Program-made: the position numbers and the translations under genes
Assembly (NCBI GenBank): GCA_905147135.1
Contig: LR990041.1
Coordinates: 10,911,907-10,975,906, forward strand
Length of the DNA stretch: 64,000 nucleotides
From: Blastobasis lacticolella
Lineage: Eukaryota; Arthropoda; Insecta; Lepidoptera; Blastobasidae
Direction: 5' to 3'
The notes under the pieces: model-generated
What the model was told of the DNA's origin: nothing
The model's input: the letters and a program-made list of their open reading frames with translations, nothing else
Database searches by the model: none
Shown: positions 12,101 to 27,100 of the stretch, piece after piece
Numbering within the stretch: the stretch's first letter is position 1
How the letters are laid out: every line of letters begins with the position of its first letter

Positions 12101-15100
12101 AGCTTGTGGTCTATTGTTTACGGGAAAACAGCAGTACCATTTGACAATTCCGAGGCATCGTGTTACTTTTCAGGGACATAAAATGATACTCGGGAAAACT
12201 TACATTTACTTTAAGAGAAGATTCAATATCGGTTCAGTACTTTCGGAGATAAACTCGGTCAAACATAATAACAAACTTCAGTTTTATAAGTACAACAACC
12301 CGTTTACGTTAACTCAATTTGTAACCGACAATGTAATGTTGTTGTCAAAACCAAGAAACATCTCGTATCACAATATTGCTCTTGACGAGTACGTTATACA
12401 ATAAGATTGCATTCATCTCAACATAATAATGTTGAGCGACAATGAGCTAATAGTTACCACTCAATCTTAAAACTTCCTTTGTAAAGAATTCGTCGTACCT
12501 TGGTTCCTTGACGAAACAATGCGTTGTAGTTTAGAAAAGCGTTATCTAATAAGGTCCATAGCCGCGCGAGGCAAACAGCTAAAGCCGGTCGGGTAAACGC
12601 CCGATAACCATAATGATCCCGCGTACTGACTGACCTTGTTGAGAAGGCAACGAACGAACGATTTGGGGGAGAATGGAAGGGCTCGCTTGTCAGTGGTAAA
12701 CACTACTGTCGGTATCAGATACTTCTTAGCACCTAGACTGATCTGAATTAAGCCTTAACTAATTCTAAATAGGATACAGTTCTAGACTGACTGACATTTG
12801 TCGTGAACTATGTCCGCACAAAAATTGACTTTATGCCGTGGAAATTATGTTTTAATTGCTTTGTTGTTGAGATTATTCTGGATTGTCGTTTGTCCCAAAG
12901 ACTGCGGCGAATTCCGTTGAAAATTTCCGATTTATTTCATTAGATTTCGTTTAAATTGTGTTTGTGTATGTTTCTCCGTTTTTATCGTTTATAGTTAATT
13001 TTTTTTTACAATGTCACGTACAACTTATAATTTGTTAAAAAAATTGACCTATATGCCTTTTACGTATATGACTCGTACATTCTACACATTGTCTATTGTT
13101 CATACCACGTAGGTATGTAAATCTTAGCAAAATATCCCGCTGGACTATTTTTAAGAATGACAGATATTTCATTGATTAATTACAACAATGGACCATCACA
13201 ATCCTAAGCCTCCCCATTGTAACTTCATTGCTGTCATAAATACGCACCATAAATAAAATTAAGTTCGCTAAAACGGTCTTTTGATCATCAATGAATTGAT
13301 ATTTATTTTAATCAATTGATTTTGAGTTGTACGGGATTAATGTACTTGAGTCTGTAAGAAATTTCCATTAATCTCATATTGTTTAGTCTGCAATATGGTA
13401 TTGTTGTTATTTATTTATGAAATACCTTTCCACGAGGCATTTATTATTCATACTGATGGTGGGTTTAAGACTGAACAATATCTAGTCTGTTTAGCGGGGT
13501 GCGACCTATCTGTTTACCGCCAAGCAACATATCTTGCGCTGTTTGAAGGATAGGGTAACCGGTCTTAATGACAGATATGAGGCAGCTTAGTACTGACAGT
13601 CATCATCATCGCCATCTCAGCCCCAGAACGCCCAGTGAACATAGCTTTCCCTTACAATATTTCTTCTAACCAATAGACCAAAGTGGCACATGTTTGTAGG
13701 GGCGTCTCCTGTCGTTTGTTACCATATGATCCAATATCCAATTGAATTTTTTTTGTGTACAATAAAGATTAAGAAATTATTTTCTTATTACATCATATAC
13801 ACCATCAATTCCGAACACAACATCTTTACAACCAAGCCGACAACTTTTTCAAAGGACAAGGGCCTTGTGAATATCCACGGGCGCGCATCACTTATCATCA
13901 TGTGACTAGCTCATTTGCCCTACTACAAAGAAAATCTAACCTCTTGACCGTCCCAACAGCTGGAACTGAAGGAAGTGTTCGAGGGCTCCTGCAAGCTGAT
14001 TCCAGTGAAGATAGTAAGGAAGGAGTGTATGAAACTGGCTGACGACTTCGTCCCGGAATTGGTGGAGACCCTCGCGTCCCAGATGAACCCCCAGGCTGTG
14101 TGCTCCGTAGCTGGGCTCTGCAACAACGTCGAGATTGACAAGATGCTCGAAGTTTATGTAAGTGTACTGATATTATAACTAGTAAATGCGAAAGTAACTG
14201 TGTCTGTTATGTTTTCACGCATAAACAGTTGACTTGGCAAGGGTATAGTAGAATAGATGAAAGTTTTTCCTGTAGAGTACAACATGGACTTCTTCAAGAA
14301 AGGAGTGAAAAGGTTTTTACGGGGTCGACAACGCGTGGATGATGTCCCTGGTATTGCAAACGTCCATAGGCTGCTGTGATTGCTTACCATCAGGCAGACA
14401 GTAAGCTATAATACAAAAAAAAGATGGCCTACTGGGATTGGATATATTATGCTGCTTTTAAAAATAAAGTTACGTAAATATTAAAGAGGCATTGTCCGCA
14501 CATGTTAGTTATGCTAGCTGACTTAGACATAATCATAAACGTCCCACAGTACGTCATGCAGATAGCTTATAGGCCGCTGTTATTTGTTTGGCTTTGCTGG
14601 AGTGTACATAAATAAGATAATAAGAATAAATAAATAGCCCTCTTATAAATTCTCGCCTCTGCATCCTCCCCCTCTGTAAATTATCTTAAATTTCTTTAAA
14701 TTACTGCTAGTCAATTCAACTTGCGGTTTCCAACACTGTATTTGCTGGATCCCGGGAACAAAGTGGCCTAATAACGCAAACGCCGACCCAATACAAACGG
14801 ATAATTTGTTGTGAATCATGCTCGATCACACTCCAATGTTTTCAATAATATACCCACATATTTTTCCCTGTGTGACATTTCTATAACGCAACAACACGCC
14901 ACAATATCACGCAAAATGAAAATAAAATTGGAATTAATCTATTTCGAATAATCCCAATTAATTTAATGTTATTAATACAAAACTAAATTAATTTAATTAA
15001 TGAGCTTTTACATTTACTTTTTATCCAGCTATTAATCATATTGAAATAAAAAGTAGGCAATTAATTAATTATTGTAAGTATCAATATCAATTTAGTATTA

Positions 15101-18100
15101 TTATGGTACCAATATTAATTCAAGTTATTTCCGTGTTTGCGTAATGATGTTTATTAAGGCATGTTAATTGACTTTATGGACTGTGAAGTGTTATCGACAG
15201 ATATTTTAAATTAGTGTTATTCAGTTATCAATTAGTGCAACTGAAAACTGTTTTTCACGGTTAGTTAGTATTATGTTTAATAATGTAATGGTTCATTTAA
15301 AAACTGAAAGTTTATTAGTTTTCGCCCGCGTAAAAATTGGTTAGGTATAGCTAGATTTCGAAATTTATGATTTCGTAATCAATTATACTCTACTACTGAA
15401 CCCGGCGCGACTTCGTTCGCGTACACCTACGTTACCTCTACCTATTTTTGTTTCTTGCTTATAAACCTTCCTCATGATGCATTAAAAGCCATCGCGTGGT
15501 TTAAAATATTTAAGCGTATGTACGCTATGTAAGCTATGTAGTTACAAAGGGACGATGTATAGATAATGTTCTGGGTTACAACTAGCTAGAACAAGTGCAA
15601 TTTCATTTTGGCGTGCCAATTTCTGTCTCTCTCCCTTAATGGAGATACGGATAATGGGGAAATCGAAACAAAGAGATTCATCAAAATCCTTTCAGTAGTT
15701 TTTGCGTGAGAGAGCAACAAACATCCACCTATCCTTGCTTCTTCACAAACGTACATAACTTCAACCATTAATAATATCATCCACTTAATAAACTTCAACG
15801 CAGAAAGGAATGAAAATCATAAGAAAAAAAAAATTACTTTTGTAGTACACTCTTATTCGCATTTCGCACTGAAAACAATCGATAATGCGTTCGGCGCATG
15901 CATAACCACTTTCATTAAATTTGTGGTCGCATTTAGCACGTGTTTTGATGTTTCAGCATCTGGTTCCAATGTATATTCCGTGAAATTCTGACGTTTCTTG
16001 GTTTTAATAGTCCCCTTTAGGAAATGTAAGAATGACAAGTGAAATAAATGTATCGAATAACGATTATTATATTTAAATATCAAAATTCGAATTTTCATGA
16101 TAGCTTGTTGATTAACGTGCGGGTAATGCAATTGTAAATCGCACAGTTGTACGGCGTGACATCTGCCAAAATCCACGAAAAGAAAAAATTACGTATTAAA
16201 AAGTATGTAAGACGAGCATAATTATCTGTACATCTGTAACACTTCGCATCCGTCTATGCAAAATCACACACATCACCTGCTCAGAACAGTCCACTGCTGG
16301 GCTTGAGCCTCCACCACATCAGTGAAGGGATTTGCCATAATCTCCACACTTGGCACGCGCGTAAGTGGTCGCAGTGTCCAAATATCGCAACAGAAATATT
16401 ATGTCGTAGAGTAGTAGCACGTACCGGAAGACGCAGCGTGGGTAGTCCTCCCAGTAGGTGGACCGACGACCTAATAAATATCACAGGTACCAGCTGGATG
16501 GGGAAGCCAACTTTGGCATGGACAAAAATTGTACCTACTTAAAAAGACCTAAATCACCCAAATTTTTTTTACAAATAAACATTTGATTGATTGATTGAAG
16601 GCACAGGCCTGGCCTTTGTGGAAATCTCTTGGGAAGGCATATGCCTAGCAGTGGGCGTCTTTCGGCTGATATGATTATAATGAAAATTAAGAATAGCTGT
16701 TAAAGCTGGTTCGTCATTTTCAGGACACCCAGGTGAAACTCCGCGCGGACTGCAACGATTGCCACCGCACCGTCGGCGTGGTAAGGAAACGGTTTGACGC
16801 CACCACATACGATGACTTCCTCGTCGGATTGCTGCGGGTATGTTTGTTTCTAGATCTAGAAGACCGCTTTTCAGAATAAATACAAGTTCTGTTGCAGAGG
16901 CTGTCCATCGCCATACAGCGTGACAATGCCGCTAGTGTACCTTTGCACCGGGAATGGCCTCTTAGTTTAAGTTAAGACGAAGTAATGATAAATAATGTTG
17001 ACATAAAAAGAGTATTTATTTTTTAACTGCTTTTATTGTACACAATAAATAGTATATAGATATAAACGACACAACAGGCACTACTTATTTCTAAGAAGAA
17101 ATCTCTTCCAGCAGGCCTATAGACATACATGTATGTATAGAAAAAGACAAAACAATTGAGCGCGATTACGATAACAATAACCGTGAGGAGGGCGTCATTG
17201 TCTTTTCTTCTGTAGAGTATCCTCTATTATCCAATTGCACTAAACTTTAGGCGACGCTTAAGTTGATTTAAAATATTCCAAGAAAACGCATTGCACTAAC
17301 ACCTACCTTAAGTGAAAACTAAACTCTCTAAGTCGCTCTTAACTTTATGATACCGATTTTGTGACGCTTAAATGCTTAGAAATCTCTTTAGGCGCCAACT
17401 TAAGCATCGCCAAAGTTTAGTGCAGTCGGGCCGTATTTAGTCCCTTCGTTGTCGCGCTCAGTAAGGACTAAAGCAAATCAAAAGCTACTGTAACATGAAG
17501 ACCTATTGTCAAAATCCGCCTGGCTATTGGTCAGAAGCTCCAAGATGACAGTTGAATTTTAGCCAATGAAACGGCGTTATTTTGACAGTGACAAGACCTT
17601 ACTCGCCGGTGGCGGTCAGTAAAAATACCGTAGTCATCATGCCTCAGCCTCATGGTTTTTTTTATATTAAAATGAAACGTATTTTCCCCTAACCTAACCC
17701 TCAACCTTACCAGATGTGCGGCAAAATGGACTCCTTCTCGGACTCCTGCTCCATGCTCGTGTTCAAATACTACGAGAACATCCTCGCGGCTTTGAAGAAG
17801 GACCTCACGCCGCGCGGCATATGCCACCTGAGCGGGCAGTGCGCGTACAAGTTCCACCAACACGACGAGTTCGATTTCCCCGAGGTCAAGTTCGACAAGC
17901 TCACTGCTGATGAGTGAGTATATTTTCTGAACATAGTGCAAAAGGCAGCACATGAACCTACACGAAACACAGATTCGCGCCTGTGTCCCATAGAGAAAGG
18001 TAGAGACTATCAAATGCCACCTCCTGACGCATATCACAGAGTCCAATCCTGACACACTTGTTTTGACTCTTCTACATTCACACATTTTCTAGACTGTAAG

Positions 18101-21100
18101 GGCGCCGTAGGTCATCCTACGTCATCGAGTACAAAAAAACCGCTTTCTAGCGATAGTAAAGGTTTAGGAGACCTACAAAAAGTTTGTCTGCCAGTGCACA
18201 TTTCTGTATGTTTGTAATGAATAAACTAAAAAACCACTGGACCGATTTTACATTATCATTGAGTAACATTGCCGATTTTTTATCCCGAGAAATCAATAGG
18301 TTCCCGCGTTAAAGTTGATTCGTTACAGATATCCGAACTGCGCATCCGGAGAATCCGAAAATTAGGTGATTCATAACCTATATACAATGTTCTACTTTCT
18401 CCTTCAGCGACGTGCCATGTGAGTTCTGCGAGAAGCTGGTACTGCATCTGCGTGACACGCTCACCGCCAACACTACTGAAATTCAGTTCAAGAAGGTGCT
18501 CAAAGGTAAGACTCCTTTGAGTAAGTCCTTTACTATAGGAATGCAATATCCAAAATATTGCTGTGCTATGACGAAAATCATTATCACAACCCAAACCAGT
18601 CCACTGCAGGACTTAAGGCCTCACCCACGAAAGGAAAGGTTATTGCCATAATCTCCACGCTTGGCAGGCGGGTTGGAAATCGCAGTGTTGCTATAAATAT
18701 AACATTGGAAAACGCTGCGGCCCATTTTCCAACCCTTACGATTGCCTTTTCGATTTGACAAATCGAAAAGGTATGTCGCGTGCAAGACCCGTCTAATATA
18801 ATTATATTTCGTCGCTTCATTCTTCAGATATAAGATAATTCACAACGTAGTCCCTTTAGCCTACAAGGTAGCTTCGCACGTTTATTTAAAGTAAAATCGA
18901 TTTGTTTTCAATCGATCTTTTTTTTTTTCGATCCTACGTATCGATCCGCCAGCCGCCATTTTTACGTCATTCCTTTTTCGTGCGAGGTAGCGAGCACATC
19001 GTGCACACGTGGTGCACAACAAATTGTTAAAATTTTATTTCAAAAGTAGAAACGCAGCGCCGAAAACAAGATTCGGTATTTTAAAAGAAAAAGCAAAAAA
19101 CCCACGATGTCACAAAGTGGCGATATTCTCGGATTCCAGTTCATATTCCGATAAAAATTCATGTAAGTACCTACAATATTTTCGCCGAATGTAGTTACTT
19201 TTATAATTTATGCATTGAGTGTATTAATACAAAACCTGGGGGTTGGCCGTGAGTCAACACGACGGTGATTTAGCTTTAATGTATATACAATAAAAAATGA
19301 AGAATATAATTAAAATTTCATCTGGAGGTTGGTCGAGACTCAACACGACGATATCAAATAACTACGCATATACCGCCTGGGGGTTGGTCGTGAATCATCA
19401 CAAAGGCAATATGCAATAATCTAGTTTCTCAACCTGGTATGATCGAGGTTTTTAGATACTTTAGATTCCGATTAAAACTAAGTAAGTTTCTATTTTACGC
19501 GATTTTCGCTTAATGTGATTCGTGTAATTTATGCATCGAGTGTATCAATGTAAAACCTGGGGGTTGGCCGTGAGTCAACACGATGGTAAAAACCTGGACG
19601 TTGGTCGAGAATCAACGCGACGGAAAATTATACACCTGGATGTTGGTCGAGAACCAACACGACGGTATCGACACAAAGCCTGGAGGTTGGTCGAGAACCA
19701 TCACGAAGGCAATGTGTATATTCACCTGGATGTTGGTCGAGAACCAACACGACGGTATCGACACAGAGCCTGGAGGTTGGTCGTGAACCATCACGAAGGC
19801 AATGTGCATATTCACCCGGATGTTGGTCGAGAACCAACACGACGGTATCGACACAGAACCTGGAGGTTGGTCGTGAACCATCACGAAGGCAATGTGCAAT
19901 AATCCCAAGTGTCTCAACCTGCTGATGATCAAGAATCATTTAGAGGTCTATGACATCTACCTACCCGCCACCGTCGATCGAGAATCGGCAGTGCGGATTT
20001 ATTTTGTGGATATACCCACATTCTTCACATATCCGTGGTTTTATCTTCGGAATGGTTTTTAGTTGATCGGGGATCAATACAAACACCTTAATACTTGAAC
20101 ACTCGATAAACGATGAGAATAATACTTTAAACAGTGGGGCATTAAGTACCTACTAGTAAAGTAGGGGGTGCAATCGACCACTTGTTCGTAAACTCGTTTG
20201 TTCTAAAACGGACATAATATGAATTTGTCTGCGGTTTTAGACATCGACACACCTCCGAATGCAATTACTGAGAGTTATTACTTGCTACTGAGGCGTCAAC
20301 AGAGCTGCCCCAGGCCGCCGTCCTTCCTTCGTCTTCGTCGGTGCCGTCCGATGCGCCCGCGCACAGTTAGACCCACAGCTGGTGCGGGCCCTCGAAGCCA
20401 ATATCCACAACGAACCCGAGCACGGGAACAAAATACATAACAATATGAGTCTATTGTGACTCCCTTACAAGGAAAAGATCCTTAAGAGTTATTTAGTGCC
20501 GGAAAACATAAAGTTACCCCAGGCTCAAAAATAAAATTTCTGAATAATAAAGTTTAGGCTCGATAACCGAGAGCGCCCGCGGCCGCGACAAGAAAGCGGC
20601 GACGGCGCGGCAGAAACTCGGCGCCTTCGTTGCGGTCATCCGCGTCGCAACACGTACTCCAACAAGGAGAATACCATATTCATCGCCGTCAAATATCTGA
20701 GTGACGCCCGCCGCATACTCTTGCGATCTTTATTTTATGGACTCGAAATCGAGACCATAATCGAAATGTCACATGTATTATATTAGGTATACTCAGTACT
20801 CACCCGTAAACATTACTTCCTACAATGTTACCGAACTTTACACACTTACAGCATACACATTACCCAGCAATATTATAGTTTATGTATTAGATGAAAATAT
20901 CTCTATTTATTACACACTTTCGTCCGTACCTCACTCAGCGGGTCCCACTGAAAACCAGCGCTTCGGTTCGCACCGGGGCAAATTGCTGAGTGAGGTCCCT
21001 TTTGCACATACATTACATACACTACTAACACACACCACTTATCTACTACTATACACATCGACACTGTGCTAGCTTTTATTTGCTTCTGCTTTTATGTGCT

Positions 21101-24100
21101 TTTTGTTAATTTTTATGTACTTTTTCTTTTCTTCTGTGTTAAATTTCGTGTTTTCCAAATTTTTGTGTTGTGGTGTTTCTGTTTGTGTAAATAAATATTT
21201 CTTATTCTTATTCTTATTCTTATTCTTAATAAAACTGATAATAATAACGCCTAACGATAAGGCGTTCTTGAATGTCGTCCGTAACACTCACCGAAACGAA
21301 ACGCTATTCGGAAGTACTGTGTGCGAATTGGCTCCATCGACATACCCCTTGCTCGGCCACGCGAGCCCGGGGAAATGGCTCCCCCCGCGCCGGCCGTCAC
21401 CGGGCCGCAGCGAGCGCCGGCCAAGCAGCCTCCCCGCGCCGCGGAAGCCGCCGGCGCCGGCCCGCAGCCGCGCCTACATAGTCACCTAAGTGACTCAGCT
21501 GCGCCACGTTGGTCGCGGACAATTATTTTATAATTAATTGTTGGCATTGATTCAGGACGGTTTAGAAGTCCCATTCTATAAGTCCGTGGCACAATATCTG
21601 TTGCCCCTGGTAAAGACAAGTATTCTCTCTCCTGACCAATACCAAACTTTTTGCTCCTGACAAAAAGTCGGAGTCCCCTAGTCCATTAAAATGTTAGTAG
21701 ATTTGGGTGCGATTTTAGAGTGTTCAGCCGAACACCTTGTATTGGGCAGGCGGCAGCCCCACATACCTAATCAATTTTTATCTAAAATATTCCCGGCACC
21801 TAAACCGAATGGGAAAAAAGATTCACCATAAATCTAAAATCACAAATAAATTTATACCGACCACGTATATCGGACCACAGAACCATTTCAAAATAAATCC
21901 AAGAAACACATTTTTAAATATGATAAATTTAAAATTGTGAACCATAAAAGCTTTAATTCGATGGCAGAATTTACAAATTTTCAGCCTTACCGTATTAGTA
22001 TCTCGGTTGCCACGCGAGGGTTTACTAAAGTGACGACTAAGGTCTTCACCTTCTTAAGGTCCCAAGGCTCAAAATTCGTGCTATACTTAGACGATATCAT
22101 TAGTATTGGCAATGACTTCGAGGAATGTCTAAGCAATGTTAACGAGGCCCAGATTACTTCAATGTCTCGGATTCATAGTCAACGTTAACAAAAGCAACTT
22201 GCAACCTAAAAATATGTGTAAAATTCTAGTGTTTATATGTTTTAATTTTGAGAATTTCACTTAATTTTTTTTAACTGGAGAAAGGCGACATTATAGCACA
22301 ATCAGTGTATATATTTTCGTCTCTTCCCTATTGCACAATATAAGTTCGCTCAATTTATTGCGCTGTCAGTAGCAGCTTGTCCAGCGTTACAATACAGCTG
22401 ATTGCACACAATTTTTTTTATCTATGGTTAAAATGTATTTAAAAATATAATAGCTACTTAAACTTTAGCATAAGTATCCCCTCGTTCTACGTTCTTTGAG
22501 GATCTTAATTGATGGGCGCAAAACATTGGCCCTTTATTGTCCCTCAGGACTTCATTATGTAAACGATAACTTCATTTATGGCTCTCGTACTGACTGGGGA
22601 ACCGTCTATGGCGACGATTGGGTCAACGGGTGTTGGAAGCAATGTGAACTCAAGTATCCCATTAACTGGATTTACTAAACCTAAAAATGTTGCATCATAC
22701 GATAATAATTGTGCTATATTGGTACGTGTAGATAACACCACAGCTATCAGCTATGCAAATTGTCAAGGAAGTATTGAATACCTTCATGCAAAGAATCTAG
22801 CGCGGCATATTTCGTTATGTGATATTAAGGTTGACGAGGACTCAAGAGAGTAAAGGACATAGAGTGGAAACTCTCTGACTCGGCTTACCAATAGATAGTC
22901 CACACTGTTAGACGGACTATGATTGAGGTATCGGTAGATTACCGATTTCATGTCTCGCGTCAATACCGAATGTGAGCGCTATTTATCCTGCAAACAGGAC
23001 TCGAAGGCTATCGCAGTAGATGCGATTAATCTCATGCATTCTCACTTGCCGCACTTCTCTCGATTTGCAATTTTGATTGCAGAATAATACTGATCCATAT
23101 GAATATTCTAACGAATTTGGGATAACATTTTAAGTAATTGTTTTAATACGAATGCTTCGTATGACACTTTGAACAATCATCGTTCAGCTCCGTATCCCAT
23201 TTTGGTCCCAGTTAGGATGTTCGAATTAAACGATCACTAAAAGGAGCTTTCAAATTCAATCCAAGCTTGCCTAGGTATACTGCCACTTGGAATCCACGAG
23301 TGTGTATTGGATAACATTTCAAATTCGGTCCCGTCCGAATAAATAAAACATAATAAAAAGTTAACCAGAACATTAGGAATATTACTGGCCCTGTGTACCA
23401 CACACACACAGGGTACAAACGCTATCACTTTTAAGGATGATAATATTAATACCACCTCAAATAGCATTAAAATCATTCAACAGTTCCAACATTAGGGTCA
23501 GGTCGCTAGTATCCATGGCTCTTTCGTACCTAATTTACGCATAACCCCTGCCATCACACTCGAGGAGTATCTGATTAGAATCGAGCAACTCAGTACTGGC
23601 ACATACTAAGTATCTCTTTCTGTTGTGCAAACCACACCATAAACAAGTCACGGCCCAAACCATTAGCCAATGAATTGGCAGGGTGATGACAGAGAGCAGT
23701 GTGTCATGGGTCCATGTGCTGTGGCGCGGTGTGCCCGGCGTCCGGTGTCCGGCGCTGGGGCCGGCGGCGTCTCCGCGGCGGGGCCCGCAATGCGCTGGCC
23801 GCAAGGACCAGCACATCGCGTTTTCGCCAGATATTATATCAGGCCGATCGCTGATGTCGGCTGATTTGTTAAACCCGTTTGCTTTCTTAATAATGAATTA
23901 ACCACAGTGTCCATTATATAATATGTTTAATTTACGGTTGATACCGTATAATTAATACATTGTTTAAAATGTATGAATAATTAATATTTTGTTTAAAATT
24001 TGCAAAACTTCCCTCTCCAAACATCTACGTTGTGAATTATCTTATATCTGAAGAATGAAGCGACGAAATATAATATATGATCAAACGAACTTCGCGAAGT

Positions 24101-27100
24101 TCGATCGATATTATATGAGTCGCTTCATTCGAAGATATAACACCCGCCCGCCCATATTCCCAGGCGTGGGGAAGTTTCGCATAGTATCTCTAAAAAGAAT
24201 GACGTAAAAATGGCGGCTGGCGGTATCGATACGTAGGATCGTAAAAAAAAATGATGGATTGAAAACAAATCGATTTTACTTTAAATAAACGTGCGAAGCT
24301 ACCTTGTAGGCTAAAGGGACTACGTTGTGAATTATCTTATATCTTCGAATGAAGCGACTCATATAATATCGATCGAACTTCGCGAAGTTCGTTTGATCAT
24401 ATATAATATGTGTAAAGAACGCGAGTTTAGTTTGAAACAAATTCTAGATCTATTGTCTCGAAAACATTAGTCGCTTTGTACGAGACCCACGAGTGTAACA
24501 GATAAGTGCTACTCCACTCTGCCGGACACCACCCGGCCATATGACGAAATACTGCGAATGAAAAGTTGGAAATTATGGAAACACAATCCATTCAATTTTG
24601 GAAGTTTTTTTTAACGTTCGCGGGAGATATCGCGAATCAGATTGAGATGTTCGTCTAGTCCTTATCTGAAAACAGGGCCCATGGCAGGTCTAAGCGATGA
24701 ATGGTTAGGAAAATTTCAAATAGAGGAATTTGGTCGAAAATGTTTAGAATAACGTCAATTCACGAAAAAGAATTACCATAGATTGTCAGTCACTTGTTCA
24801 AGTTCACACGACATGGCGCCAACTGATGAGCAAAAATACGTCGGTCCCTATTCATAAAGAGTATATAGAATGACCTTACGTAACCTTACCTTGAGAGTTT
24901 TGTATGTGTGTATTCTCATTTATTTTGTAAGAATTTAGGTTTTAACACTTCAACATTGTACTAAAAAAGGAAAATCTGTATATTTATTTATTATACCACC
25001 GATCACAGACCATGCCGCGCTCTAACGATGAACGCACCCCTAGTTATTTCCTTCGTTTATCAGCACATACATTAAACTCCGCCATCGCACCACCCGCCGT
25101 GAGCTGGGTACTTATCCCCACTACGTAGACCCTCTGTTGGTCACCACGCGAAGGTTCGATAGTTTCTCGCTCATACGATTCGGATGTGTAATGAGCTCCC
25201 AGCCACAGTGTTTCCTTTGACTATGACATGGGATCCTTCAAGAGGTATATTAGAGGTCGCTTCAGAGGCCGGCAACGCAACTACCCTGGTGTTGCTGATG
25301 CCCATAGGCGGCGGTAACCACTTTCCATCAGGTGGCCCGCTTGCCTGTTTGTCTGCCGTATAATACATTTATATTTTTTTGTTACTTCGTCCAGGGCTCT
25401 GCAAGCAAACGGGCGAGTTCAAGAGCGAGTGCCTCACCCTTGTCGACCAGTACTACGATATCGCGTACAACTTCCTGACCAGCGAATTGGACCCGGCCGC
25501 GCTCTGCACTATGATCGGCATTTGCGGGAAACAGCTAGAGACGCCGGTGGCTCCACTCCTGCCCAAGGACATGGCTTTGGCTGTCACTGCTATGCCTAAC
25601 AGGTTGATCGGAGCTGAAGAGGCTAAGGTAAGACTTTATATCTGAGAAGAATTATAGATAGATTCACCCTTTATTGCACACAAGACCACAAGGAAAAAAA
25701 AATTTAACAAGTCTTTTTAAACATTGTGGGCAAAGGCGGCCTTATCGCTACAAGCGATCTCTTCCAGGCAACCCTTGTCTAGAAAGAGAAAAAGACATTA
25801 AATTAAATTATATACCGTCCCGGGGTGCCATACGGCTCTCGAAACTGAGCAATCTGTATCCGGGTCCCCAGCGAACGACCTTGATCAACTTCGCTTCGCC
25901 ACCGGTATTAAGACGATTCGTATGTGGAATGAGCTCCCAGCCACAATGTTTCCGTTGGACTATGGCATGGGATCGTTCAAGAGGTATATAGGTTTCCTTA
26001 GAGGCAGGCAACGCATTGGCAGCAACCCTGGTGTTGCTGATAGCCATAGGCGGCGGTGACCACTTTCCATCAGGTAGCCCGCTTGCCTGCCGTAACAAAA
26101 ATACCCGTTCAGGAAACTTGCATAAAAGGGAATAATGACCATAATTTAATGCCAAACATAACCTATACAATCCACAGATAGCCCGTCTGCCGACCACCAG
26201 TCCGAAGCAAACCAACGTCCGCATAATGGGCGCCGAGCCCGCCGACCCTCTGCCGGGCCCGTTGCCTATCGAACGGATGTTTGTATCGTTGCCCACGAGC
26301 AAGACCGGTTGCTCATTCTGCCAGTACTTCTTGCACTACCTGCAAGTTGAACTCAGCGATATCAACAATGAGGTTAGTGGAGCTTATTTACACTTGCAGC
26401 TTAATTATTTCATTCTTACACCGACGTGTTCACAGACCATGTACCGCCTAGCATCCGACCACCGGATATCTGCGTATCTCGCTGGCTAACCGGATATCCG
26501 GTTACCAGCCAAACAACTATCCGTCTCATCTCTTATCCATATCCACCACTCGACAGGAGAAGATAAAGGCGACTGTGGAGAAGGCGTGTTCCCGCCTGCC
26601 GAAGTCCGTGGACACCGAATGCCAACAGTTCGTGGCTCAGTACGGACCCGCCGTCATCGCACTGCTGGTACAGGAGATCGATCCGGCCAGTGTAAGTGAA
26701 ACATTTATTTATTTATTTATTTTACAGTAAGTAGTATACAAAATTGACAAACAGATAACATCACAACAGGTACTGCTTATTTCTAAAGATATGTCTTCCA
26801 ACCGACCAACGGACGAGAGAGGGCGAAATCGAGAGGCCGATGGCGTGCACCTTATATTTACTTACTTATTAAACAACGAAATATAAATACATACACAATC
26901 CCATGCATATGTTTAATATACAAATACAATATATTGAATAACAAATGGAAGGAGTGGTACGTACAGTACGTGACACATTTATTTATTTAACACTTAAACA
27001 TCTAGTAGCTCCCTGCCGTCTGTCCCTATGTATCTATGTACGCTTAGATCTTTTAAACTACGCAACGGATTTTAATGCGGTATTCAAACACATACATAGA

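Larger units (their letters stand above)
14158..16723 (+). other. Prosaposin intron 6 (2.6 kb)
   Basis: It holds a LINE 3'-end repeat (14275-14412), very AT-rich DNA from 14900 to 15300, an interspersed repeat around 15360-15790 and an RTE-like LINE fragment (16285-16680). Confidence 0.65.
18801..24405 (+). mobile_element. DIRS-like retrotransposon (decayed)
   Basis: Layout: left inverted terminal repeat 18801-18980, hairpin array 19235-19905, gag-like region 20200-21530, reverse transcriptase 21740-22240, RNase H 22480-22950, tyrosine-recombinase region 23190-23890, internal complementary region 24034-24141, right inverted terminal repeat 24190-24405. Inverted ends plus an internal region complementary to both ends are the hallmark of DIRS elements, which integrate as circles without target duplication. 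All coding parts carry stops or shifts, so the copy is inactive. Coordinates of the ends are good to a few bases. Confidence 0.85.
18506..25394 (+). other. Prosaposin intron 9 (6.9 kb)
   Basis: Most of it is a DIRS-like element (18801-24405) inserted in an antisense SINE family A copy. 24550-25190 has no recognised feature. A LINE 3'-end repeat occupies 25195-25375, just before the acceptor. Confidence 0.75.

Noticed and set aside
12114..12404. Open frame of 96 codons in prosaposin intron 5
   Set aside because: No recognisable motif, AT-rich codon use and no supporting splice or regulatory signal.
19235..19905. CRISPR-like array
   Set aside because: Repeats alternate two types, the intervening sequences are themselves repeated rather than unique, and the context is an insect retroelement.
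19531..19932. Open frames of about 100-120 codons on both strands over the array
   Set aside because: The 90-nt dimer is a multiple of three, so any frame without a stop in one unit stays open. No start context or domain.
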